Source: an uncultured Duncaniella sp. (GTDB lineage: Bacteria; Bacteroidota; Bacteroidia; Bacteroidales; Muribaculaceae). From it: 64,000 bases of DNA. The notes under the pieces were generated by a model. It saw nothing but the letters and a program-made list of their open reading frames with translations. It did no database searches and was not told the origin of the DNA. This document shows, in pieces, positions 1 to 8,876 of the stretch. A program made the position numbers and the translations under genes. The stretch is taken from assembly GCA_958352885.1 (NCBI GenBank), contig CATWQI010000007.1:62001-126000 (forward strand). The letters run 5' to 3'. Within the stretch, counting starts at the first letter, position 1; every line of letters starts with the position of its first letter.

Positions 1-200
1 GCGAACGGTTCGACACATACGTTATAGCAGGCGAACGTGGGTCCGGTGTTATATGCCTTAACGGTGCAGCAGCCCGTAAAGTCCAGGTCGGCGATGTCGT
101 GATTCTGATGTGCTATGCGTCAATGACCCCCGAGGAAGCCCGTACGCACAAGCCGGTGGTAGTATTTCCTGACACCAAGACCAACAAACTGGTCAACTAA
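1..200 (+). CDS. panD: Aspartate 1-decarboxylase, C-terminal part (5' end outside window)
   Basis: Only the last 65 codons are present, reading from base 3 to the TAA at 198-200. The stretch ERFDTYVIAGERGSG followed by NGAAAR and the closing EEARTHKP match the second half of PanD. PanD is the pyruvoyl enzyme that makes beta-alanine from aspartate for pantothenate and CoA synthesis in the cytoplasm. The self-cleavage Gly-Ser site lies upstream of the window and cannot be checked. ffh follows 39 bases downstream on the same strand. The identification rests on strong motif similarity over a short piece. Confidence 0.9.
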   Translation, partial: ERFDTYVIAGERGSGVICLNGAAARKVQVGDVVILMCYASMTPEEARTHKPVVVFPDTKTNKLVN

Positions 201-239
201 ATAATTTACTCCTAAACCCCTCATTCTTCAATATAATCC

Positions 240-1574
240 ATGTTTGAGAATCTAAGCGAAAGACTTGAAAGAAGTTTTAAAATACTGAAAGGTGAAGGCA
301 AAATCACTGAAATCAATGTGGCAGAGACACTTAAGGATGTGCGCAGAGCACTTCTTGAGGCTGACGTCAACTTCAAGGTGGCGAAGCAGTTTACCGATGA
401 GGTAAAAGCTAAGGCCCTTGGTCAGAACGTTATCAATGCCATTAAACCCGGCGAATTGATGGTCAAGATTGTCCATGACGAACTTGCAAGACTCATGGGC
501 GGTGAGACAGCCAACGTAAATCTATCCGGGAATCCTACTGTGATCCTGATGTCAGGTCTTCAGGGTTCCGGTAAAACCACGTTCTCAGGCAAGCTCGCAA
601 GGAAACTCAAATCGGAGCAGGGAAAACGCCCCCTTCTCGTAGCTTGCGACGTATACCGTCCGGCAGCTATCGACCAGCTCAAAGTACTTGCATCGCAGAT
701 TGACGTGCCGGTTTACACTGAAGATGGCAATAAGAACCCTGTGGAAATTGCTGAAAATGCTATCCGCCACGCTAAGAACAACCATCTTGACCTCGTCATA
801 ATCGACACCGCCGGTCGCTTGGCTGTCGATGAACAGATGATGCAGGAAATCGCCGCTATCAAAAAGGCTGTAAAGCCTCAGGAGACACTCTTCGTGGTAG
901 ACTCCATGACAGGTCAGGACGCAGTCAACACCGCCAAGGAATTCAATGACCGACTGGACTTCGACGGTGTGGTACTCACCAAACTTGACGGCGATACCCG
1001 TGGTGGTGCAGCTCTGTCAATCCGTACTGTTGTCACCAAGCCTATCAAATTCGTCGGCACCGGTGAAAAACTTGATGCGCTTGACCTTTTCCACCCCTCG
1101 CGTATGGCAGATCGTATTCTTGGCATGGGCGACATTGTCTCTCTTGTTGAAAAAGCGCAGAATGCCTATGATGAGAAACAAGCACGTGAATTACAGCGCA
1201 AGATTGCCAAGAACCAGTTCAACTTCAACGACTTCCTCCAGCAAATCCAGCAGATACAGAAGATGGGCAACCTTAAAGAGCTCGCATCTATGATTCCGGG
1301 AGTCGGAAAAGCCATCAAGGACATTGACATTGACGATAATGCTTTCAAAGGAATCGAGGCAATCATACGCTCGATGACCGAACAGGAACGCCAGCATCCT
1401 GAAATCATCAACGGTAGCCGTCGCAAACGTATTGCCAAAGGCTCTGGCACCGACATCCAGGAAGTCAACCGTCTCATTAAGCAATTTGACGATGCCAGAA
1501 AAATGATGAAAGCAGTTTCAGGCATCAAGAACCCGATGGCAATGATGCGTGGCATGAAAGGCATGCGCCGATAA
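240..1574 (+). CDS. ffh: Signal recognition particle GTPase Ffh (SRP54)
   Basis: This is the protein part of the signal recognition particle. It binds signal peptides of nascent membrane and secreted proteins and docks with FtsY at the inner membrane. The 444-residue protein has the full family layout: an N-terminal helical domain (about 1-85), a GTPase G domain with P-loop GLQGSGKT at residues 106-113, the DTAGR motif, TKLDGDTRGGA near residue 250, and a methionine-rich M domain ending in the basic MAMMRGMKGMRR tail. Length is normal for the family. Start is the ATG at 240. No 4.5S RNA gene is seen nearby. folD follows after 57 bases and is probably cotranscribed. Confidence 0.97.
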   Translation: MFENLSERLERSFKILKGEGKITEINVAETLKDVRRALLEADVNFKVAKQFTDEVKAKALGQNVINAIKPGELMVKIVHDELARLMGGETANVNLSGNPTVILMSGLQGSGKTTFSGKLARKLKSEQGKRPLLVACDVYRPAAIDQLKVLASQIDVPVYTEDGNKNPVEIAENAIRHAKNNHLDLVIIDTAGRLAVDEQMMQEIAAIKKAVKPQETLFVVDSMTGQDAVNTAKEFNDRLDFDGVVLTKLDGDTRGGAALSIRTVVTKPIKFVGTGEKLDALDLFHPSRMADRILGMGDIVSLVEKAQNAYDEKQARELQRKIAKNQFNFNDFLQQIQQIQKMGNLKELASMIPGVGKAIKDIDIDDNAFKGIEAIIRSMTEQERQHPEIINGSRRKRIAKGSGTDIQEVNRLIKQFDDARKMMKAVSGIKNPMAMMRGMKGMRR

Positions 1575-1631
1575 CAAGCCATTATCTCCGCTTTTTCAAT
1601 TCCAATTTCACCCACCCAACTATAACTGATT

Positions 1632-2513
1632 ATGACACTGATTGACGGAAAAAAGATTGCTGACGATATCAAACGTGAAATCGCCGCTGAAGTAGAGGAG
1701 ATGATAGCGCTCGGCAAACGTCGTCCGCATCTCGCGGCTATACTCGTAGGACACGACGGAGGTAGCGAGACTTACGTAGCAAACAAAGTTAAAGCGTGCG
1801 AAATGTGCGGCTTCCGCTCCACTCTCATCCGCTATGAAGAGGAAGTAACTGAAGATGAGCTTTTAAAGACAATTGACGAGCTCAACCATGATGAAGAGGT
1901 GGACGGATTCATTGTTCAGCTCCCACTGCCCAAACATATATCCGAGCAGAAAATCATAGAGGCTATTGATTACCGAAAAGATGTTGACGGATTCCATCCT
2001 ATCAATGTCGGACGTATGTCTATAGGTCTCCCCTGCTTCCTTTCCGCCACTCCGTCAGGTATCATAGAGCTCCTCAGACGCTATGACATTCCAACCCGTG
2101 GTGCAAATTGTGTCGTGCTTGGAAGAAGCAACATTGTAGGCAAGCCTGTCGCTACCCTTATGATGCAGAAAGCAAATCCGGGAAATGCCACTGTCACAGT
2201 ACTGCATAGCGCTTCCGTAGGTATTGCTGAAAAATGCGCTGAAGCGGATATCATAATTGCAGCCCTCGGAAATCCGGGCTTCGTAACCGCCGACATGGTA
2301 AAGCCCGGGGCGGTGATAATCGACGTTGGCACCACCCGTGTGCCGGATTCAACACGTAAAAGCGGATTCCGTCTGCGTGGTGACGTAGACTTCGAAAGTG
2401 TGGCTGAAAAATGTTCGTTCATCACGCCGGTGCCCGGTGGAGTAGGACCTATGACTATCTGCTCGCTGATGAAGAACACCTTGCTTGCCGCAAAGAAAGA
2501 AATCTACTCCTAA
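1632..2513 (+). CDS. folD: Bifunctional methylenetetrahydrofolate dehydrogenase/cyclohydrolase FolD
   Basis: FolD interconverts 5,10-methylene-, methenyl- and 10-formyl-tetrahydrofolate in the cytoplasm and so feeds purine and formyl-methionine synthesis. The 293-residue protein carries the catalytic Tyr48-x3-Lys52 pair (YVANK), the nucleotide-binding segment VLGRSNIVGKPVA near residue 160, and the signature PGGVGPMT near residue 270. Length is normal. It lies between ffh and a CapA-like gene on the same strand with short gaps and no terminator between them, so the three are likely one transcript. purH and purL, which use its 10-formyl-THF product or its pathway, are elsewhere in the window. 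Confidence 0.97.
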   Translation: MTLIDGKKIADDIKREIAAEVEEMIALGKRRPHLAAILVGHDGGSETYVANKVKACEMCGFRSTLIRYEEEVTEDELLKTIDELNHDEEVDGFIVQLPLPKHISEQKIIEAIDYRKDVDGFHPINVGRMSIGLPCFLSATPSGIIELLRRYDIPTRGANCVVLGRSNIVGKPVATLMMQKANPGNATVTVLHSASVGIAEKCAEADIIIAALGNPGFVTADMVKPGAVIIDVGTTRVPDSTRKSGFRLRGDVDFESVAEKCSFITPVPGGVGPMTICSLMKNTLLAAKKEIYS

Positions 2514-2552
2514 GGATACATATCTCCACTTAATCACCGCGCCCATCCGGAA

Positions 2553-3617
2553 ATGTTTACGATACTGCTTATGCTCCTGTCATGGATTATCCCGGCAGAC
2601 TCTGCCGAGATAGTCTTCGCAGGTGATGCAATGCAGCATCAACGGCAGATTGATGCCGCCAGACAACCGGACGGGTCGCTTGATTATGATGATTACTTCA
2701 AGTCTCTGGCTCCATACATATCTTCAGCCGACTTCGCTGTAGTCAATCTTGAAACCCCTCTTGGAGGAGCCCCCTATTCCGGATACCCAATGTTCTGTGC
2801 TCATGACAACTATGTTGATGCGCTCACCGGTTCCGGGTTCGACCTAATATTATCTGCCAACAACCACATCCTTGATCGCAAGGACAAAGGTGTGATTAGG
2901 ACAATTGAAACGTTTGAAAGGAAAAATGTCCCTTATTTAGGAGTATATCGCAACAAAGCCCACCGCGATTCAATACTCCCTATGATACACGACATCAACG
3001 GCTTTAAAGTGGCATTTTTGAACTACACGTACGGCACCAACGGAATTACCAAGAAAACAGATATTGAGATTGACTATATCGACCGTGACCTCATAGCTGC
3101 CGACGTGGAAAAAGCCAGAGAAAAAGGCGCCGAGATAATAGCCGCATGTATCCACTGGGGTGAGGAATACCACCTCTTGCCAAGCCTGCAACAAAAAAAA
3201 TTAGCCCAATACATTGCAGACCTTGGTGTCGAGCTTATCATCGGTGGTCACCCGCATGTAATCCAGCCCATGGAAATAAGATATAACGAAAAACACAAGC
3301 ATAACTATTTCCTCGTATATTCTCTCGGGAACTTCATCTCTGCCATGCGTACCACCGATACAAGAGGGGGAGCTATGGCACGTGTAGTACTCGGACGCGA
3401 CATTTTCGGGAAAGCCTACGTCCGCAACGCATCTTACAGGCTCGTATTTGTCGAACCGCCTTGCAACAAGGGTGACAACTATAAGCTCCTTCCAGCCGAA
3501 TCACCGGAAATCGCACCGGCTATGCGTCCTTATCGTGACGCATTTGTACGCAACGCCGTCCGTATATTTGACAAACACAATATCAAAACACCTCGTGACA
3601 CCACAGCTATTCATTAG
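2553..3617 (+). CDS. CapA-family metallophosphatase, exported
   Basis: The 354-residue protein belongs to the PGA_cap/CapA metallophosphatase family. It starts with a short hydrophobic leader (MFTILLMLLSWIIPADSA) that looks like a signal peptide cleaved near residue 18. The metal-site motifs follow in order: GDAM at 24-27, NLE near 66, NNH near 105, HWGEEY near 199 and GGHPHVIQP near 230. In Bacillus CapA works with CapB and CapC in poly-gamma-glutamate capsule synthesis, but most Bacteroidetes members stand alone and their substrate is unknown. There are no capB or capC genes here. It follows folD after 39 bases. I am confident of the fold, not of the substrate. Confidence 0.85.
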   Translation: MFTILLMLLSWIIPADSAEIVFAGDAMQHQRQIDAARQPDGSLDYDDYFKSLAPYISSADFAVVNLETPLGGAPYSGYPMFCAHDNYVDALTGSGFDLILSANNHILDRKDKGVIRTIETFERKNVPYLGVYRNKAHRDSILPMIHDINGFKVAFLNYTYGTNGITKKTDIEIDYIDRDLIAADVEKAREKGAEIIAACIHWGEEYHLLPSLQQKKLAQYIADLGVELIIGGHPHVIQPMEIRYNEKHKHNYFLVYSLGNFISAMRTTDTRGGAMARVVLGRDIFGKAYVRNASYRLVFVEPPCNKGDNYKLLPAESPEIAPAMRPYRDAFVRNAVRIFDKHNIKTPRDTTAIH

Positions 3618-3629
3618 CGTTAATCAGGC

Positions 3630-3689
3630 ATGCCATTTTTGCAGTATTTTTAACTGTTTTTGTCAGTTTTAGAGACTGGCATTTTTTTT
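3630..3689 (+). terminator. Probable terminator after ffh-folD-capA-like operon
   Basis: ATGCCA at 3630-3635 pairs with TGGCAT at 3677-3682, and an inner AACTG/CAGTT hairpin lies between them. The outer arm runs straight into eight T residues (3682-3689). The position just after the CapA-like stop fits a rho-independent terminator, although the outer stem is short. Confidence 0.5.
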
Positions 3690-3785
3690 GCTTGGTTGTT
3701 ATAAAGAATTAGAGTGGGATTCAGGCAGTACTTATCCCATCTGCCCCCATCTGACCAATAGATAACAACTAAAATCAGATACAAT

Positions 3786-5828
3786 ATGCAAAAAGGACAA
3801 ATTGGTGTTACCACCGAAAACATTTTTCCGGTCATCAAAAAGTTTCTCTACTCAGACCATGAAATATTTCTCCGTGAGCTGGTTTCCAATGCTATAGATG
3901 CCACTCAGAAACTGAAGACACTCGCCTCTTTCGGAGAATTCAAAGGCGAACTGGGAGAAATGCGTGTTGAAGTCAAAGTAGACAAGGAAGCCGGCACACT
4001 GACTGTCAGTGACCATGGCATTGGCATGACAGCCGACGACATCGACAAGTATATAAACCAGATAGCGTTCTCCGGTGCAGAAGAATTCCTAAACAAATAC
4101 AAAGATACAGCAAACGCCATAATCGGGCATTTTGGTCTCGGCTTCTACTCCGCATTCATGGTGGCAAAGAAAGTGGAAATCCGATCTCTTAGCTACAAGG
4201 AAGGAGCCGAAGCTGTACGGTGGGAATGCGACGGTTCCCCAGAGTACACAATGGAACCCATCGAAAAAAGCACCAGAGGCACAGACATAGTCCTATACAT
4301 TGATGACGACAATAAGGAGTTCCTTGAGCAGAGCCGTATTGACACTCTTCTTAAGAAATATTGCCGCTTCCTGCCCGTCCCTGTCGTTTCCGGTAAAATC
4401 CAGGAATGGAAAGACGGGAAATATATCGACACAGACAAGGACAAGGTAGTCAACGATACCGAACCGATGTGGACGAAGAAACCAAGCGAACTTACTGACG
4501 AAGACTACCGCAAATTCTATCACGAACTCTATCCCGGACAGGAGGACCCTCTATTCTGGATTCACCTTAATGTGGACTATCCCTTTACACTGACAGGCAT
4601 CCTGTTTTTCCCGAAAATCAAGAGCAACCTCGAAATACGAAAAGACCGCATACAGCTATACTGCAATCAGGTGTATGTGACAGATTCAGTTGAGGGCGTG
4701 GTCCCCGAATTCATGATGCTGCTTCAAGGTGTGATTGATTCACCCGACATACCGCTCAATGTGTCAAGATCATATCTTCAAAGCGACAGCGCCGTTAAGA
4801 AGATTTCAGGATACATCACCAAGAAAGTGGCTTCACGTCTTGAAGAGCTCTTCAAGACCGATCGTGCAGATTTTGAGTCAAAATGGGATGACATCAAAAT
4901 TTTCATCGAGTATGGCATGCTCACGGATGATAAATTCTGTGACTCAGCAATGAAATTTGTACTACTCAAGGACACAGACAATAAATACTATACACTTGAG
5001 GAATACAAAACCCTCATTGAAGCCACCCAGACCGACAAAGACGGCAATCTGGTATATATCTACGCCACCGATTCTACCGCTCAGTACAACTATATCCACG
5101 CCGCCAATGAGAAAGGCTATAACGTACTACTCATGGACGGTCAACTTGACGGTCATTTCATATCTATGCTTGAAAGCAAGATGGATAAAACAAGATTTGT
5201 CAGAGTGGACAGCGATGTCGCTGAGAACCTCATTCCTAAAGAAGATAAGAAAGCAACGGATCTTTCCGCAGACCAGATTTCACTCCTTACCACCTTGTTC
5301 CACAGCCAGGTTCCAAAGATGGACAAGAGCGATTTCCTCGTGTCATTTGAATCGCTTGACCCTGCCGCCAACCCCATTCTTATAACCCAGAATGAGTACA
5401 TGCGGCGTATGAAGGATATGGCAGCCACACAACCGGGCATGAGTTTCTATGCCGAACTCCCTGACAATTACAATCTCATAGTCAACACTTCACAACCTGT
5501 AATTAAGAAAATTCTTGACGAAGCGGAAAAGGCTCTCGACGAGACTATCAAACCGCTTCGTAAGGAAGTTCATGAGGGCAATGAGCAGTTGTCTGCCGTC
5601 CGTGCGGAAATCAAAGACAACAAACCCACCGACGAGCAGTCTGCAAAAGAAAAAGATCTCACCGCATCTATTGAGAAATCCCGCAATGAGCTGGAAAAGA
5701 TTATTGGCAATTACGCTTCCGGAAAGCCTGTAATCAAGCAGGTAATAGACATCGCACTTCTTGGCAACGGACTGCTTCAAGGCAAAGATTTGAGCGAGTT
5801 CATCAAGCGCTCCATCTCAATGCTGTAA
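3786..5828 (+). CDS. htpG: Molecular chaperone HtpG (Hsp90)
   Basis: HtpG is the bacterial Hsp90, an ATP-driven cytoplasmic chaperone dimer. The 680-residue protein has the GHKL ATPase N-domain with NAIDATQK (about 37-44), GIGMT and the lid motif GHFGLGFYSAF, then the middle domain with LNVSRSYLQ, and a C-terminal dimerization region rich in charged helices. It is somewhat longer than E. coli HtpG (624), as is usual in Bacteroidetes. It has its own 168-base leader after the upstream terminator, but I find no clear TAnnTTTG box in that leader; a stress-specific promoter is possible but not shown. A strong terminator follows. Confidence 0.97.
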   Translation: MQKGQIGVTTENIFPVIKKFLYSDHEIFLRELVSNAIDATQKLKTLASFGEFKGELGEMRVEVKVDKEAGTLTVSDHGIGMTADDIDKYINQIAFSGAEEFLNKYKDTANAIIGHFGLGFYSAFMVAKKVEIRSLSYKEGAEAVRWECDGSPEYTMEPIEKSTRGTDIVLYIDDDNKEFLEQSRIDTLLKKYCRFLPVPVVSGKIQEWKDGKYIDTDKDKVVNDTEPMWTKKPSELTDEDYRKFYHELYPGQEDPLFWIHLNVDYPFTLTGILFFPKIKSNLEIRKDRIQLYCNQVYVTDSVEGVVPEFMMLLQGVIDSPDIPLNVSRSYLQSDSAVKKISGYITKKVASRLEELFKTDRADFESKWDDIKIFIEYGMLTDDKFCDSAMKFVLLKDTDNKYYTLEEYKTLIEATQTDKDGNLVYIYATDSTAQYNYIHAANEKGYNVLLMDGQLDGHFISMLESKMDKTRFVRVDSDVAENLIPKEDKKATDLSADQISLLTTLFHSQVPKMDKSDFLVSFESLDPAANPILITQNEYMRRMKDMAATQPGMSFYAELPDNYNLIVNTSQPVIKKILDEAEKALDETIKPLRKEVHEGNEQLSAVRAEIKDNKPTDEQSAKEKDLTASIEKSRNELEKIIGNYASGKPVIKQVIDIALLGNGLLQGKDLSEFIKRSISML

Positions 5829-5864
5829 TTTGCCCGGCGACACCTGCTTGCCAAATAACCGAAA

Positions 5865-5908
5865 AACACTCCACAAAGCACCATATTCACTTTGCGGAGT
5901 GTTTTTTT
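5865..5908 (+). terminator. Rho-independent terminator after htpG
   Basis: AACACTCCACAAAG at 5865-5878 pairs with CTTTGCGGAGTGTT at 5890-5903 (14 positions with one A-C mismatch and an 11-base loop), followed by seven T residues from 5902. It separates htpG from the opposing genes. The bases between it and 6028 hold nothing I can identify. Confidence 0.9.
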
Positions 5909-6028
5909 GTGTGTTTCCCATTAGGTTTTTAAAAATCAATAGTTAAAATCATGCTATATTACTGTTTCGTCACGAAACAATGATTCATTTCTAATATATT
6001 TTATCTATGAGCTATTAAAATCTGTCAC

Positions 6029-6250
6029 TCATGACATGTCAGATTCTCTGGTTTTCCGTTCTGTATCCTGCGCGACATAATAGCGGATTATGGAATAGAG
6101 GACATTCTGCATTGGAGTGAGCGTATGCTCGGGATTCTGTCCAAGAATGAACTCCATGCTCAGGGCATTGCTGATAGGTGTACGGTCAGCCTGCGAGAGG
6201 GAGTTGATGGTGTTGATGACACGCTTTGTGATGATTACTGAGCTTTCCAT
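6029..6250 (-). CDS. Small conserved-looking protein of unknown function (73 aa)
   Basis: The protein begins MESSVIITKR and is a small, probably all-helical soluble protein with no signal peptide or membrane segment. A longer reading could start at 6277, but that codon lies inside a TATCTTTG promoter box (6275-6282, minus strand). The ATG at 6250 is therefore the supported start. Its wording (RVINTINSL, NALSMEFILG, LTPMQNVLYSIIRYYV) resembles small Bacteroidetes hypothetical proteins as I remember them, but I cannot name a family. A promoter box and independent position between htpG and the GH10-like gene argue that it is real. Confidence 0.65.
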   Translation of the reverse strand: MESSVIITKRVINTINSLSQADRTPISNALSMEFILGQNPEHTLTPMQNVLYSIIRYYVAQDTERKTRESDMS

Positions 6251-6274
6251 AATGATATATCTAAGTTTACACTG

Positions 6275-6282
6275 CAAAGATA
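6275..6282 (-). promoter_or_regulatory. TAnnTTTG -7 box for the small protein gene
   Basis: On the minus strand these bases read TATCTTTG, matching the Bacteroidetes primary sigma -7 consensus. The spacing to the ATG at 6250 leaves a leader of about 20 bases. A TTG lies 17 bases upstream, slightly short for a -33 element. Confidence 0.5.
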
Positions 6283-6346
6283 GCCACCCACCAGGGCAAC
6301 AATCACGCCCATCATATCAAATATATGTTAACACCAGGAAATCCGC

Positions 6347-7852
6347 CTATTTCAGAAATGCCGGAGCCGACTCAACCGAATTGGGAGAATAAGCACATAC
6401 TGCATATCTGAAGCTCCCTACTGGAACACGCTTTTCAGGCTTGTAAGTGACACCAACAAGATATCTCCCGTCAATACCGTCATCAAACTCATCCATTGCG
6501 TCCTCCATTGAAACATCCGCTGGTATCGCATAGACAGTGTATCTCACATTTTCTCCGTCAAGGGGCGGAATTACATCCCATGTTAGCATTCCGTCATGGA
6601 GAATCACCCCCTTGGGTGAAGGGTACTCATAACTTTTCTTCCACTCCATCACGGGTGTGAGGGAGGGGCTGCTGAAAGCATCAGCACTGAGTTCATCACT
6701 AATCTTCGACAGATACTTGGCACTATATATCAAGGTGCCACAGGCTCCGTCAATGCTCAAGTTACGGTTAATGGCCACCTGTGACAATATCTGCCCTCGG
6801 TTAGCCTTGCTGTCGCTCTTAGCCACATGTTCCATAGTGACACTTCCGTAAAAATGACGACCGTAAAGATTAGCGGCATCACTCCACCATTTCGCTATCG
6901 GTTCATATGGCGCTGTGGCATGATCAGTATGCCAGTATATCTGAGGAGAAATGAAATCTATTGTATGCTGATACATTAAACCCAGCGGGTCAGAATATAT
7001 TTCGTCATACTGCCAGTCGGAGGCCTTTACGCAACATGGCTCCATACCCCATTTGGCTGATGATGTATCAGTCTTGCCCGCCACACCTGCGGGAGATATC
7101 CCAAACGCCACATCCGGACGCTCATCCTCTATCATTGCATGCACGTCGGCTATAGCCTTATGGACATTGGCTCTGCGCCAGTCGCCAAGACTCATCCATG
7201 GTGCCTCCGCTCGGTAAAGCTCATAATCGGGGACATCATCGGTCTCCGGGATTTTATTGGGATAAAAGTAATCATCGAAAATCAACCCGTCAACCTCATA
7301 CCCTGTCACAATCTCACGGCACAAATCGACCACATGCTGTCTCACCTCTTCCAAACCGGGATTAAACACTGTATATTTCCCGTACGAAAGCAGCCACCCG
7401 CTTGTCATCCACCCCAAATCCTGCTGCGTACTATAATTAGTACCGGTACTCCATCGGAATGGATTGACCCATGCATAGCATTCAAGTCCTCTTTTATGGC
7501 ACTCTTCCACCACGAACTCAAGCACATCCCAACCCGGAGACACACCACGGCTGCCTGACACAAATGACGACCAGGGCTCATGTTTTGACTCATACATCAC
7601 ATCCCCCATAGAACGGACCTGGAAGCAGACGGTGGTTAGGTTCATCGCCTCGCACCTGTCAAGCAACGCAATCATCTCCCCCTTCTGCTTCTTCTGTATG
7701 GCTGCGGACGTTCCGCTTTGTGATGGCCAATCAATCCCCCACACTGTCGCAACCCACACGCCACGGAATTCGCGCTTCGGATTAGATGCAGATACTGAAA
7801 AAAGCGTAAAAAACAATAGTAATGTTGCAAGAATATATCTGATTCGGTTCAT
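6347..7852 (-). CDS. Secreted glycosyl hydrolase-like protein, GHL10/DUF187 family
   Basis: The 501-residue protein starts MNRIRYILATLLLFF, a signal peptide ending near VSASN. The next part (about residues 25-340) is a GH10-like TIM barrel of the GHL10/YngK type: REFRGVWVATVWGIDWP, FQVRSMGDVMYES, YAWVNPFRW, VDGLIFDDYFYP and FISPQIYWHTDH are typical strand ends. The C-terminal part (about 400-501) looks like a fibronectin-III-type beta domain. Members are thought to act on glycans or peptidoglycan outside the cytoplasm, but the substrate is unproven. A longer reading from 7906 is unlikely because a TAATTTTG box (7873-7880) lies between the two starts. Confidence 0.85.
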   Translation of the reverse strand: MNRIRYILATLLLFFTLFSVSASNPKREFRGVWVATVWGIDWPSQSGTSAAIQKKQKGEMIALLDRCEAMNLTTVCFQVRSMGDVMYESKHEPWSSFVSGSRGVSPGWDVLEFVVEECHKRGLECYAWVNPFRWSTGTNYSTQQDLGWMTSGWLLSYGKYTVFNPGLEEVRQHVVDLCREIVTGYEVDGLIFDDYFYPNKIPETDDVPDYELYRAEAPWMSLGDWRRANVHKAIADVHAMIEDERPDVAFGISPAGVAGKTDTSSAKWGMEPCCVKASDWQYDEIYSDPLGLMYQHTIDFISPQIYWHTDHATAPYEPIAKWWSDAANLYGRHFYGSVTMEHVAKSDSKANRGQILSQVAINRNLSIDGACGTLIYSAKYLSKISDELSADAFSSPSLTPVMEWKKSYEYPSPKGVILHDGMLTWDVIPPLDGENVRYTVYAIPADVSMEDAMDEFDDGIDGRYLVGVTYKPEKRVPVGSFRYAVCAYSPNSVESAPAFLK

Positions 7853-7872
7853 CGTTCTGTTTATTTTAACCG

Positions 7873-7880
7873 CAAAATTA
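7873..7880 (-). promoter_or_regulatory. TAnnTTTG -7 box for the GH10-like gene
   Basis: The minus strand reads TAATTTTG about 20 bases before the ATG at 7852. No good -33 TTG was found at normal spacing, so this is a moderate call. It also decides the start codon of the gene. Confidence 0.5.
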
Positions 7881-7964
7881 GTATTTTCAATTGTTAAAAA
7901 TGCCATTATGAAGAAAAACTGAAAATAATTACATGGACATGGTGTGAAATCTGCAAAAAATATC

Positions 7965-7972
7965 TAATTTTG
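7965..7972 (+). promoter_or_regulatory. TAnnTTTG -7 box for bamD-rpoZ
   Basis: TAATTTTG lies 44 bases before the bamD ATG. A matching -33 TTG is not evident. The region 7907-8016 serves as a divergent promoter region for the GH10-like gene and bamD. Confidence 0.5.
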
Positions 7973-8016
7973 CAAGTTGTAATTCATACCACATTAACAG
8001 CAACGATATAGCCATC

Positions 8017-8817
8017 ATGCAAAAATATATTTATATATTCCTCACAGCCCTGCTGCTCACCTCGTGCGGCGAATACCAGCATGCACTTAAGAGCACCGAC
8101 GCCGATTACCGCCTCGATTTTGCGAAGCGAGCTTTCGAGCAGAAAAAGTACACCCAGGCGGCGACAGTCCTTTCCGACATAGTGTCTGTATTCAAAGGCT
8201 CCGACAAAGCGGAAGAATCGCTCTACCTCCTTGCCCTCTCAAATTACGAGAACAAGGACTATGAAACTTCCGGCGAATTCTTCAAGAAATATTACACCCG
8301 TTATCCCAAAGGCAAATACACCGAACTTGCGCGCTTCTATGCGGGATACGGATATTACCTTGACTCTCCCGACCCGCAGCTTGACCAGACAGGTACTATC
8401 AAGGCCATACAGGAGCTTCAAGCCTTCCTTGATTACTTCCCGAGGAGCGACAAAGTCTCTATTGCCCAGAACGCCATCTTCGAGCTTCAGGACAAGCTGA
8501 CCCTTAAGCAGCTCGAAAACGCCCAGCTGTACTACAATCTCGGCACATACCGTGGCAACAATTACGAAAGCGCCATTATCGTGGCACGCAACGCCATAAA
8601 GGACTATCCTTATTCCAAATACAAGGAAGATCTCGAGCTCCTCATCCTCAAGGCACGCTACCAGGAAGCCAAGGAGAGTGTTGACGAGAAAAAGTCTGAC
8701 CGCTTCCGTGAAGTAATTGACGAATATTACTCATACATCAATAACTATCCGGACACCCCCAACCGCGAGGAAGCTGACAACATCCTCAAAATCGCACAAC
8801 GTTACATAAAGGAATAG
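8017..8817 (+). CDS. bamD: Outer membrane protein assembly factor BamD (lipoprotein)
   Basis: BamD is an essential lipoprotein of the BAM complex that inserts beta-barrel proteins into the outer membrane. The 266-residue protein starts with a lipoprotein signal ending LLLTSC, giving lipidated Cys17. The rest is a chain of TPR-like helices (AKRAFEQKKYTQAATVLSDIV, GEFFKKYYTRYPKGKY and later repeats). These are the usual five TPR units with a length near that of E. coli BamD (245). It is followed by the omega-subunit gene after 59 bases, an arrangement familiar from Bacteroidetes genomes. Start is the ATG at 8017. Confidence 0.92.
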   Translation: MQKYIYIFLTALLLTSCGEYQHALKSTDADYRLDFAKRAFEQKKYTQAATVLSDIVSVFKGSDKAEESLYLLALSNYENKDYETSGEFFKKYYTRYPKGKYTELARFYAGYGYYLDSPDPQLDQTGTIKAIQELQAFLDYFPRSDKVSIAQNAIFELQDKLTLKQLENAQLYYNLGTYRGNNYESAIIVARNAIKDYPYSKYKEDLELLILKARYQEAKESVDEKKSDRFREVIDEYYSYINNYPDTPNREEADNILKIAQRYIKE

Positions 8818-8876
8818 CCGGCGCACGGACAGACCTCCTCTTATTTTTGACAAAACAATAAATTCAAGATACTAAA

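Noticed and set aside
1166..1717. 183-codon open frame on the minus strand over ffh/folD
   Set aside because: It lies antisense to the end of ffh, which has clear family motifs. The product is Ile/Ser/Arg-rich low-quality sequence with no domain.
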